Position numbers and translations under genes: made by a program. Of a stretch of 64,000 nt of DNA, positions 9,017 through 16,294 are shown in pieces. The notes beneath the pieces are model-generated. The model saw only the letters and a program-made list of their open reading frames with translations, did not search any database and was not told the DNA's origin. The number at the start of each line of letters is the position of its first letter. Positions within the stretch are counted from its first letter, which is position 1. The DNA comes from Rhizobium sp. WYJ-E13 (lineage in GTDB: Bacteria > Pseudomonadota > Alphaproteobacteria > Rhizobiales > Rhizobiaceae). The stretch is from positions 806,001-870,000 of the forward strand of contig NZ_CP076853.1 of assembly GCF_018987265.1 (NCBI RefSeq), read 5' to 3'.

Positions 9017-9931
9017 ATGAAGCAGATCTACACCACTCTGGGACCAAAACGCCGCGAAGAACTCGGCATGATTCTTCCGCACGAGCATGTGTTTGTCGAT
9101 CTCCGAACCCCCGACCGGCCCGGCTACGCCAAGGCGGAGGTAGACGATGTCGTGGCGCTGATGGTCCCACAAATAGAGGCAATCAAAAGACAAGGCATTT
9201 CACTGCTCGTCGAATGCACCACAGGGGGCGTTGGAAGACGTGCAGATATTGATCTTGCCGTATCGAAGGCCGCCAACTTTCCGATCGTCGTGCCGACCGG
9301 CAACTATCGCGAACCATGGATACCCAGCTGGGTAGCAGAAGCCAGCGACGTCGATCTCGAACAATGGATGGTGGCTGAGCTTACCGAGGGCATCGAAGAT
9401 ACCGGCGTGCTAGCCGGATGGATAAAACTGAGCGCCGGCGACGATGGCATTACGCCACTGGAGGCCCGCATCCTGCGTGCAGCCGCAAGAGCATCCGTGC
9501 GAACCGGTGCGGTCATCGGCTCGCACACGATCCGGGGAAGGGTCGTGATGGAGCAGCTGGACATCCTTCAGTCAGAAGGTTGCGCAGCCGAGCGGTTCAT
9601 ATCCATTCATACCCAGGAGGAAAAGGACTTCCAGCTTCACAAGGCACTGGTGGAACGCGGCGCGTGGATCGAATACGACCACGTCGGCAGGGCACCGGAT
9701 GAAGACGTGGTTGCGCTGATAATGGATGCCCTTGAAGCAGGATTGGGCAAGCGTCTTTTGATAAGCCACGATCTCGGCTGGTATGATCCGGCGCAACCGG
9801 GTGGCGGGACCCCGAGGCCTTATACGCACCTTGTCGAGAGTCTTCTGCCAATGCTTGAGATCGCGGGCGCGAGCAGGGACACGGTGCGCCAACTCACAGA
9901 GGCCAATCCTTTCGACGCATTCGCACGCTAG
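9017..9931 (+). CDS. Phosphotriesterase-family metal-dependent hydrolase (lactonase-like)
   Basis: 304 residues of the TIM-barrel PTE family. The metal ligands can be read in order: HEH in LPHEHVFVDL, the carboxylated-lysine position in GWIKLSAG, His in GSHT, His in SIHTQEE and Asp in ISHDLGWYD. Most bacterial members are lactonases or unknown; true organophosphate hydrolysis is not implied. GGGGGA precedes the ATG at 9017. Base use is more AT-rich than its neighbours, and it sits between unrelated core genes, so recent acquisition is possible. Its stop overlaps the convergent glycosyltransferase stop by 3 nt. Confidence 0.85.
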   Translation: MKQIYTTLGPKRREELGMILPHEHVFVDLRTPDRPGYAKAEVDDVVALMVPQIEAIKRQGISLLVECTTGGVGRRADIDLAVSKAANFPIVVPTGNYREPWIPSWVAEASDVDLEQWMVAELTEGIEDTGVLAGWIKLSAGDDGITPLEARILRAAARASVRTGAVIGSHTIRGRVVMEQLDILQSEGCAAERFISIHTQEEKDFQLHKALVERGAWIEYDHVGRAPDEDVVALIMDALEAGLGKRLLISHDLGWYDPAQPGGGTPRPYTHLVESLLPMLEIAGASRDTVRQLTEANPFDAFAR

Positions 9932-11418
9932 GGATAAGCCACCGCGTAGGCGAACTGATAGGTGTCGCCCGGCCGGCCGTAGATGTAGGGCAGCGCGACG
10001 ACATGGATTTCAGGCGGCTTCAAGCCGTTTTGCGCTATGACATCCTTGAAATAGTAATCCGGCCAGGCGGGCGGCGTCCCGCCCTTGTCGTCGCGCCAGA
10101 CGAAGACGACGGGATGTTTTGCATCCAGCTGGAATGTCGGCTTGAAGTCCGGATAGAAATAGGACTGCACCGGGGTGTCGGGCATCTGCAGCCGCATATT
10201 GCCGTCGAGATGCGGGTCGTAACCGACGATCAGCCCCGGCTCGCCGCCGATTTCCTTGCGGATCGTCTCGGCGAAGCTGGCATAGGGAATGTTCAGCCGT
10301 TGATATTTGCCGAAGAGCGGGCCGTAATAGGCGCGCGTGGCGAGCACGGCCAGCACGATACCCATGATCACGCCACTCACCGCCAGCGATGCACGCAAGG
10401 GTACTGCCGGGTCGACCTCGGCACTGTCTGCCTTCATGCAAATATAGAGCGGCAGGATGAGGAAGAGCGGCGTCAGCCATCGGTCGGCGACATTGTCGAC
10501 GCCGGCAAGCAGGATCATCAGCGCAATGGCGCCGATTTCGATCAGCAGGATACGACCGGCCATTCTTGTCCAGCGGCTGGACGCGCGCCACATTGCCCGC
10601 AGCGATTTGCCAAAGAGCGCCAGAAAGATGACGACGGAGACGCCGGCGATGCCGACCATTGCGGAGATGAAGCGAGAAATGCCGGTCGATACCTGCGCCA
10701 GAAAGCTCTCCTCGTCACCGGTCATCTTGTGCAGCGTACGATCGACGGCAAGGTCGAAATGCTGCAGGAACCAGATTGCGTGCGGCGTGACGATGGCGAT
10801 CGAAATCACGATGGTCAGTATCAGCCGCCGGTCGAGCAAGCGCTTGCGGAAATCGGTATCGATCAGCGCAGCGACGAATGCCGCGGCCGGAAGAAGCGCG
10901 AAATTATACTTCGATATCATCCCGATGCCGGTCGCAATGCCGACGATGGCATAGGAGATGGCCGACGGCGACTTCAGCGTGCGCAAAAAGCCGTAGAGGA
11001 ACAGCGAGCCGGCAAAGATCGTCGCCACCGAATGCGTCAGGTCCCGCTGCGCCTCGAAGACGATCTGCGGCATGGTGAGCAGGCCGAGCGTCGCCATCAC
11101 CACCAGGCTGCTGTTCTTCAATGTCAGCCGCGCCGTAAGCCAGTAGAAGACATAGGACAGGAACAGCATCGTGCATTTGAGGAGGGACAGCGAAAACAGC
11201 GACACGCCGATGAGCGATGTCACGCCGTACTGCACCCAGTTGTAGAAGGGCGGCTGCGAATTATAGCCGAAGGCGAACCATTGCGAGAGCAGCATCTGCT
11301 CCGCCTCATCCAGCTCCAGCGCATTGGGGATGCTGAGCCGCACGATCAGGTGGAGCAGAAAATAGGTTCCGAGCACCGCCAGGATCAGATTGGGCCGGCG
11401 GCTGAAAAGGCCCTGCAC
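9928..11418 (-). CDS. GT39/ArnT-like polyprenyl-phosphate sugar glycosyltransferase, probable Rgt-type galacturonosyltransferase
   Basis: 496 residues with about ten or more membrane helices. The first periplasmic loop carries the catalytic acidic pair in ALELDEAEQM, as in ArnT and protein mannosyltransferases. Such enzymes transfer a sugar from a polyprenyl-phosphate carrier on the periplasmic side. It is translationally coupled to the GT2 gene upstream, with its GTG start 1 nt after that stop. In R. leguminosarum a GT2/GT39 pair (RgtE with RgtA-D) puts galacturonic acid on LPS core and lipid A; this pair looks equivalent, perhaps RgtD, but the symbol is not proven. Confidence 0.8.
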   Translation of the reverse strand: MQGLFSRRPNLILAVLGTYFLLHLIVRLSIPNALELDEAEQMLLSQWFAFGYNSQPPFYNWVQYGVTSLIGVSLFSLSLLKCTMLFLSYVFYWLTARLTLKNSSLVVMATLGLLTMPQIVFEAQRDLTHSVATIFAGSLFLYGFLRTLKSPSAISYAIVGIATGIGMISKYNFALLPAAAFVAALIDTDFRKRLLDRRLILTIVISIAIVTPHAIWFLQHFDLAVDRTLHKMTGDEESFLAQVSTGISRFISAMVGIAGVSVVIFLALFGKSLRAMWRASSRWTRMAGRILLIEIGAIALMILLAGVDNVADRWLTPLFLILPLYICMKADSAEVDPAVPLRASLAVSGVIMGIVLAVLATRAYYGPLFGKYQRLNIPYASFAETIRKEIGGEPGLIVGYDPHLDGNMRLQMPDTPVQSYFYPDFKPTFQLDAKHPVVFVWRDDKGGTPPAWPDYYFKDVIAQNGLKPPEIHVVALPYIYGRPGDTYQFAYAVAYP

Positions 11419-11419
11419 G

Positions 11420-12430
11420 TCAGCTTTCTCGGGAGAAGATCTGGCGCACGATATAGTTCGGCGAGGCGTCGTCGCGGTAATAGGTTCGGGCGATCATCTC
11501 GGCCAGGATGCCGGTCGTGATCATCTGCACCGAAGAAAGCAGCAGCACGACGCCGACCATCAGCATCGGTCTTGTGCCGATGTCATTGCCCATGATGAAC
11601 TTGTCGATGCCGAGATAGAGGAGGATCAGCGCTGCAAGGCCGCCGAGGCCGAGGCCGAGCGAGCCGAAGAAATGCCCCGGACGCGCCTTGTAGCGCATGA
11701 AGAACATCACCGACAGCAGGTCGAGGATCACGCGGAAAGTGCGCGAGATGCCATATTTCGACATGCCGTGCTGGCGTGCGTGATGGGTGACGGCCATTTC
11801 GCCGATGCGCGAGCTCGGCACCACGCCGGCAACCCAGGCCGGGATGAAGCGATGCATTTCGCCCATCAGCTTCACCTGCTTGATGATCGAGGCACGGTAG
11901 ATCTTCAGGCTGCAGCCATAATCGTGCAGCTTGACGCCGGTGATGCGGCCGATGAGGTAGTTCGCGCACCACGAAGGGATTTTGCGCAGCAGCAGGCCGT
12001 CCTGGCGGTTCTTGCGCCAGCCGACGAGCAGGTCGAGTTCGCGCCGTTCCAGCTCCGAGACCATCGAGGGAATATCCTTCGGGTCGTTCTGCAGGTCGCC
12101 GTCCATGGTGGCGATCAGCCGGCCCTGCGCCGTGTCGATGCCGGCCTGCATGGCGGCCGTCTGGCCGAAATTGCGCTGCAGCTCGACGATACGCAGCGTC
12201 AGCCCCTCGCGATTGACGAACTTGCGGGCATTGACGAGCGTTGCGTCCGTGCTGCCGTCGTCGACGAGGATCAGTTCCCAGCGGTGCGGATAGTCGGCCA
12301 TGGCCGCGGCAATGCGCTCGACGAGCGGGCCGATGCTTTCTTCCTCGTTGAAAACAGGAACGACCAGCGACAGCTCGAGCGGTTGTATCTGATCATTCGC
12401 ATTGCGAATGGACTCTACCGTTGTCTGCAA
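11420..12430 (-). CDS. GT2 polyprenyl-phosphate glycosyltransferase (GtrB/DPM1-like, probable RgtE)
   Basis: 336 residues. The GT2 domain starts at SLVVPVFNEEE and contains LILVDDGSTD and the metal-binding DGDLQNDP; two C-terminal membrane helices follow (about residues 240-305). This layout is that of GtrB/Arn-type enzymes loading a sugar onto polyprenyl phosphate. The start is probably TTG at 12430, with AGGA 10 nt upstream; the nearby ATG at 12437 is out of frame and soon hits a stop. It heads a two-gene operon feeding the GT39 transferase. Rhizobial RgtE makes dodecaprenyl-phosphate-galacturonate; that assignment here is by analogy. Confidence 0.82.
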   Translation of the reverse strand: MQTTVESIRNANDQIQPLELSLVVPVFNEEESIGPLVERIAAAMADYPHRWELILVDDGSTDATLVNARKFVNREGLTLRIVELQRNFGQTAAMQAGIDTAQGRLIATMDGDLQNDPKDIPSMVSELERRELDLLVGWRKNRQDGLLLRKIPSWCANYLIGRITGVKLHDYGCSLKIYRASIIKQVKLMGEMHRFIPAWVAGVVPSSRIGEMAVTHHARQHGMSKYGISRTFRVILDLLSVMFFMRYKARPGHFFGSLGLGLGGLAALILLYLGIDKFIMGNDIGTRPMLMVGVVLLLSSVQMITTGILAEMIARTYYRDDASPNYIVRQIFSRES

Positions 12431-12510
12431 CTTTCATTTCTCCTAAAAGGCGCGGCAATGGAAGACCGGTGAAAACCAGCCGCCGCAGCCAAACTTAGGA
12501 AGCCTGATAC

Positions 12511-13470
12511 ATGAAGACCCCGAGTGTTGAAAGCGGGCAATCCTGGTTTCTGCGCAATCGCATGACCCTTCTGACGGTCGCAATCGTCGCAGCCTATGCG
12601 CTTTTCATCGAATGGTTCTGGGGCTGGGCTGTCATATTGGAGCAATGGGCTGCCGTCGGTCCTCGGCCCGTTATCGGCGCGCTGATACTCCTGACCAGCA
12701 CCTATTTCCTGCGTACATGGCGCATCTACGATTATTTTCCACGCGAGACGGCAGGCCGTTTCGCAACGCTCTTTCGCGTCACGCAGATCCATAACCTTCT
12801 GAACATCATGCTGCCCTTCCGCGCCGGCGAGACCAGCTTTCCGGTGCTGATGCGCACGGAATTCGGCATTCCCCTGACGCGCGGCACCTCCGCCCTGCTG
12901 GTCATGCGGCTGTTGGACCTGCATGCGCTGCTGGCCGCCGCCGGCCTCGGCGTTGCGGCGGCCGCCTCCAATGCCGCGCTTGCCTGGCTGGTCTGGGTGC
13001 TCTTCCTGTTCCTGCCGGTTTTCGCCTTCGCTGCCCGCATGCCGCTGCTGCGCCTCGGGGGGAAACTGCTGCCGCGCAAGGCGCAGGCGCTGCTTCATGA
13101 AATCGAGAACGGACTGCCTTTCGATGCCGTTGCCTTTGCACGCGCCTGGGCGATGACCATCGTCAATTGGCTGGTGAAGGTGCTCGTGCTCGCGTGGGCA
13201 CTCGGCCTGATGGGCGTGCTGCCGATGGCCGCGAGTTTCGGCGGCGCGCTCGGCGGCGAGCTTTCCTCGGTCCTGCCGGTGCATGCGCCAGGCGGCGTCG
13301 GCACCTATCCGGCCGGCATCACCGCCGGTGCCATCGCCTTCGGCGCATCGAGCGAACGGTCGGCCCTGGATGCGCTGGCGCAGGCAAGCGTCAGCGCGCA
13401 TCTGCTCATCATCGTTTCCGCCCTGGCAGGCACCGCCATCTCGCTGCCGCTCGGCCGCCGCAAGGCCTGA
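12511..13470 (+). CDS. UPF0104 / lysylphosphatidylglycerol synthase-like integral membrane protein
   Basis: 319 residues, hydrophobic throughout, with about eight helices. Features of the LPG-synthase transmembrane (flippase-like) superfamily are the conserved FRAGE segment (NIMLPFRAGETSFPVLM) and the late motif LPVHAPGGVGTYPAG. It lacks the C-terminal catalytic domain of MprF. AGGAAG precedes the ATG. Divergence from the lipid-linked sugar operon 80 nt away suggests a role in moving or supplying a lipid carrier or substrate for it, but that is inference. Function of stand-alone members is largely unknown. Confidence 0.75.
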   Translation: MKTPSVESGQSWFLRNRMTLLTVAIVAAYALFIEWFWGWAVILEQWAAVGPRPVIGALILLTSTYFLRTWRIYDYFPRETAGRFATLFRVTQIHNLLNIMLPFRAGETSFPVLMRTEFGIPLTRGTSALLVMRLLDLHALLAAAGLGVAAAASNAALAWLVWVLFLFLPVFAFAARMPLLRLGGKLLPRKAQALLHEIENGLPFDAVAFARAWAMTIVNWLVKVLVLAWALGLMGVLPMAASFGGALGGELSSVLPVHAPGGVGTYPAGITAGAIAFGASSERSALDALAQASVSAHLLIIVSALAGTAISLPLGRRKA

Positions 13471-13477
13471 CCGCGCC

Positions 13478-14728
13478 TCAAGACGATGCCGTAAGCTCCA
13501 AGATGCGCTTGCGCAGAAAGGCCCGTTCCGGCTCCTGCCGGCAGAGTGTCAGCGCCGTCTCGTAAGCCGCAATCGCGTCGGCCCTGCGTCCGAGCCGGCG
13601 CAGGAAATCCGCCCGCGCCGAATGGGCAAGGTGATAGGTCGAAAGCTCCCCTTTGCCCATGACGGCATCGACGAGCGCCAGCCCTTTCTCCGGCCCATCG
13701 GCCATGGCAATCGCCACCGCGCGGTTGAGCTCCGCAATATTAGAGGGATGGGCTGATATCAGCAGGTCGTAGTAGAAGGCGATGCGCCGCCAGTCCGTTT
13801 CCTCGATGCTTCCTGTCTTCGCATGCTCCGCCGCGATTGCCGCCTGAACCGTATAGATGCCGATCTCAGGCGTGCGCATGGCGCTTGCAAGCAGCGCCAG
13901 CCCCTCGGAAATCTTGCTCCGGTCCCAGCAGGAGCGATCCTGATCGGCAAGCAGCACCAGCGCGCCATCACCATCCTGCCGGGCGGCGCGACGCGATTCC
14001 TGCAGCAGAAGCAGCGACAGAAGGCCAGTAACATCCGGATGCGGCAGCAGGGCGGCAAGCAGCCGCGCCAGCCGGATCGCCTCTGCCGTCAGGTCGGAGC
14101 GCACGATCGCGCTGCCCGAGGATGCCGAATAGCCCTCGTTGAAGACGAGGTAGATGACATGCAGTACCCGGTCGAGCCTTTCGGGCAGTTCGGCTCCGAC
14201 AGGTACCTCATAGGGGATTTTTTCCGTCCTGATCCGGTTCTTGGCGCGCACGATGCGTTGTGCGACCGTCGGCGCCGGCACCAGAAAGGCATGGGCGATC
14301 TCTTCCGTCGTCAGTCCGCAGACCTCGCGCAGCGCCATCGCCATCTGCGCATCCGCCGCAAGGGCCGGATGGCAGCAGATGAAGATCAGCCGCAGCATGT
14401 CGTCCTCGATCGGTTCCATGTCGCCGATCTCCGTTTCCGTGCCACCAGGGTAGAGCCCGTCCTCAATATGCCGCAGCGAGGCGTTGAAGCGCGCTCGTCT
14501 CCTCAGATGGTCGATCGCCTTGAAGCGGCCGGTCGAAACCAGCCAGGCAACGGGATTGTTGGGCATGCCGTCGACCGGCCATGTCCGCGCCGCCGCCGCA
14601 AAGGCATCGTGCAGCGCTTCCTCCGCCCGGTCGAAATCACCGAGCAGGCGGATCAGCGTCGCCAGAACCCGGCGCGAATGCTGCCTGTAGAGTTCTTCGA
14701 TCACCTGTTCCCCGATCAGCTGTCTCAA
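13478..14728 (-). CDS. ECF sigma factor, ECF42-like, with long C-terminal helical domain
   Basis: 416 residues, about twice the length of ordinary ECF factors. Region 2 (LYRQHSRRVLATLIRLLGDFDRAEEALHDAF) and region 4 (LTTEEIAHAFLVPAPTVAQRIVRAKNRIR) lead into a C-terminal domain of about 240 residues with TPR-like repeats (AELNRAVAIAMADGPEKGL, DFLRRLGRRADAIAAY). ECF42 factors have this design and are linked to DGPF/YCII genes, exactly as here. Instead of an anti-sigma factor, the C-terminal domain is thought to control activity. Start is probably TTG at 14728, 10 nt after the upstream stop, with GAGG before it. No anti-sigma gene is nearby. Confidence 0.88.
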   Translation of the reverse strand: MRQLIGEQVIEELYRQHSRRVLATLIRLLGDFDRAEEALHDAFAAAARTWPVDGMPNNPVAWLVSTGRFKAIDHLRRRARFNASLRHIEDGLYPGGTETEIGDMEPIEDDMLRLIFICCHPALAADAQMAMALREVCGLTTEEIAHAFLVPAPTVAQRIVRAKNRIRTEKIPYEVPVGAELPERLDRVLHVIYLVFNEGYSASSGSAIVRSDLTAEAIRLARLLAALLPHPDVTGLLSLLLLQESRRAARQDGDGALVLLADQDRSCWDRSKISEGLALLASAMRTPEIGIYTVQAAIAAEHAKTGSIEETDWRRIAFYYDLLISAHPSNIAELNRAVAIAMADGPEKGLALVDAVMGKGELSTYHLAHSARADFLRRLGRRADAIAAYETALTLCRQEPERAFLRKRILELTASS

Positions 14729-14738
14729 GGGCCAGCCC

Positions 14739-15098
14739 TCATTGCGGCAGGGTGAGCAGTCTCACCGGCCGCAATTCGACCGCCCCGACCCGGACGCTCG
14801 GAATGCCCGCAACGACATTGCGTGCATCTTCGAGATCGGCCGCCTCGATGATGTAGATGCCGGCCAGATGTTCCTTGGTCTCGACATAGGGGCCGTCGGT
14901 CGAAGACAGAATGCCATGGCGCACCCTCAGGACCGAGGCGCTGTCGGGGCCTTCCAATGCATCGGAATGGATCATGATGCCTTTGCGCTCAAGCTCCTCG
15001 TCATACTGGAAATGTGCCCTGACGAGCTCGTCGCCCTCGGCCTGGCTGAGTGTGCCGTCGGTATCGGCGGAATTATAGATGAGGCAGACGAACCGCAT
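14739..15098 (-). CDS. DGPF/YCII-domain protein (ECF42 partner)
   Basis: 119 residues, one ferredoxin-like YCII domain. The name-giving motif appears as STDGPYVETKEHLAGIYIIEA. It is the third of three related genes and lies directly before the sigma factor gene in the same operon. YCII-related proteins may be small enzymes or dimeric ligand binders; the role of DGPF proteins is not established, although they are typical targets and partners of ECF42 factors. The three paralogues differ widely in sequence, so this is an old duplication. Confidence 0.85.
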   Translation of the reverse strand: MRFVCLIYNSADTDGTLSQAEGDELVRAHFQYDEELERKGIMIHSDALEGPDSASVLRVRHGILSSTDGPYVETKEHLAGIYIIEAADLEDARNVVAGIPSVRVGAVELRPVRLLTLPQ

Positions 15099-15100
15099 GG

Positions 15101-15460
15101 CTATCTCCCATCCTTGATCGAATAGGCAGGCCTGATCTCGATCGATGCATATTTGAGGATCGGGAAGGTGGAAATGATCGCCTTCGCTTCCTCCATATCT
15201 TTGGCGTCGATCACCACGAAGCCGCCGAGATGCTCCTTGATCTCGGCGAAGGGACCGTCCGTCGCGGCGACAGTGCCGTTGCGAACCCTGAGCGTCACGG
15301 CCTGCTCCGGCTCATAGAGCGCCAGCGCGCTCAGCATATGGCCGCTGTCGCGCCAGTGGTCGTCGCTGACGATGCATTGCTGCGTGACTGCATCCCACTC
15401 CTCGCGGGTAACTTGACTGCTCTTTTCGGTATCGAACCAGACCTGGCCCAGAAACTTCAT
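15101..15460 (-). CDS. DGPF/YCII-domain protein (ECF42 partner)
   Basis: 119 residues, second of three tandem DGPF genes. The motif reads AATDGPFAEIKEHLGGFVVIDA, with the TDGPF core intact. It ends 2 nt before the start of the next DGPF gene, so translational coupling is likely. Several charged residues (QVTREEWDAV) precede a central SDDHWRDSGHM segment like the equivalent part of the first paralogue (YDRDLADSGHM). Confidence 0.85.
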   Translation of the reverse strand: MKFLGQVWFDTEKSSQVTREEWDAVTQQCIVSDDHWRDSGHMLSALALYEPEQAVTLRVRNGTVAATDGPFAEIKEHLGGFVVIDAKDMEEAKAIISTFPILKYASIEIRPAYSIKDGR

Positions 15461-15471
15461 GGCATGACTCC

Positions 15472-15822
15472 TCAGCCGAATTCATGGATGGGACGAACCT
15501 CGATCGCGCCGAGCTTCGCCAGCGGAATGCCGGCGGCAACCCGGATCGCGTCGTTGAGATCCTTGGCGTCGATCAGGATGAAGCCGCCGAGCGCTTCCTT
15601 CGTCTCGATGAAGGGGCCATCGGTGACCGACATTTCGGCGCCGCGCACCCTGACCGTGACCGCCGATTGCGGCGACTGCAGCGCCTGGGCAACGATCATA
15701 TGACCGCTGTCGGCAAGATCGCGGTCATAGGCGAGCGAATCCCGGCCGAGCTTGTTCTTCTCTTCCTGAGACAAGGCCGACAGCACCGTGCCGTCGAACC
15801 AGACCTGGCAAAGATATTTCAT
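15472..15822 (-). CDS. DGPF/YCII-domain protein (ECF42 partner), first in operon
   Basis: 116 residues from ATG 15822, which has a strong GGAGG 7 nt upstream; the open frame runs 27 nt further but without a site. The motif SVTDGPFIETKEALGGFILIDA is intact. As the first gene of the DGPF-DGPF-DGPF-sigma operon, its upstream region (15823 onward) should hold the promoter, which is the expected place for ECF42 autoregulation. A palindromic repeat begins 33 nt before the start. Confidence 0.85.
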   Translation of the reverse strand: MKYLCQVWFDGTVLSALSQEEKNKLGRDSLAYDRDLADSGHMIVAQALQSPQSAVTVRVRGAEMSVTDGPFIETKEALGGFILIDAKDLNDAIRVAAGIPLAKLGAIEVRPIHEFG

Positions 15823-15854
15823 CCCTTGTCCTCCATGCTGTGCTTTCACAGCCC

Positions 15855-15956
15855 TTAGAGCGCCGTGCGTCCATTCGGACGCACAAAGGACGCTCTAAAT
15901 CTTTGAATCTACGCATCGGGCTTTCCGAAGATCTATCTCGATTTTCGGGCCGATGC
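15855..15956. repeat. Two-hairpin palindromic repeat, copy 1
   Basis: The first part, 15855-15898, is a nested hairpin: TTAGAGCG/CGCTCTAA outside, GTGCGTCC/GGACGCAC inside, loop ATTC. The second, 15913-15956, has gcatcgg/ccgatgc ends. The reverse complement of the whole block aligns with about 61053-61155, including an 18-nt identical stretch (GCATCGGCCCGAAAATCG). It is a dispersed rhizobial intergenic element; no coding frame. Confidence 0.85.
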
Positions 15957-16080
15957 TTAGAGACGAACAGCCTAGGCGTTTTTCGACAGGGAAGAAAAAT
16001 ATCTTTTAAGCGGCCTGAATGTCGAAAGGCCGGAGCAGCGCTCGACAAAGCTCCATCGACAACATCGAGGAGATGGAGCA

Positions 16081-16248
16081 ATGAGCATGCTTGAATTCGG
16101 AATAGCACATCTGATCGTCACACGCGGCGCACGCGAGATGCCGCCGCTTGAGAATGCCGAGGTGATAAAGATGCTGGTCAGGACCGGGATTGCGCTGGCG
16201 GCGTTTGCCGGCCTCATCGCAGCGCTGCAGCTTGCCGCAAGCGCTTGA
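16081..16248 (+). CDS. Small membrane-associated protein, 55 aa
   Basis: An open frame of 55 codons behind a strong GAGGAGATGGAGCA site. The N-terminal half is polar (IVTRGAREMPPLENAEVIKM); the C-terminal half, from about residue 32, is one hydrophobic helix rich in Ala and Leu. Not recognised as a known family. It converges on amn with the amn terminator just after its stop. The strong ribosome-binding site and sensible topology support a real gene, but no homolog check was possible. Confidence 0.5.
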   Translation: MSMLEFGIAHLIVTRGAREMPPLENAEVIKMLVRTGIALAAFAGLIAALQLAASA

Positions 16249-16255
16249 AAACAGT

Positions 16256-16286
16256 GCGCGGCCCGGCGGACAAGGCCGGGCCGCGC
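16256..16286 (-). terminator. Intrinsic terminator downstream of amn
   Basis: Perfect 12-bp GC-rich stem gcgcggcccggc / gccgggccgcgc with a 7-nt loop. On the minus strand it is followed by ctgtttt. It lies 8 nt after the amn stop. Confidence 0.75.
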
Positions 16287-16294
16287 CTGATATC

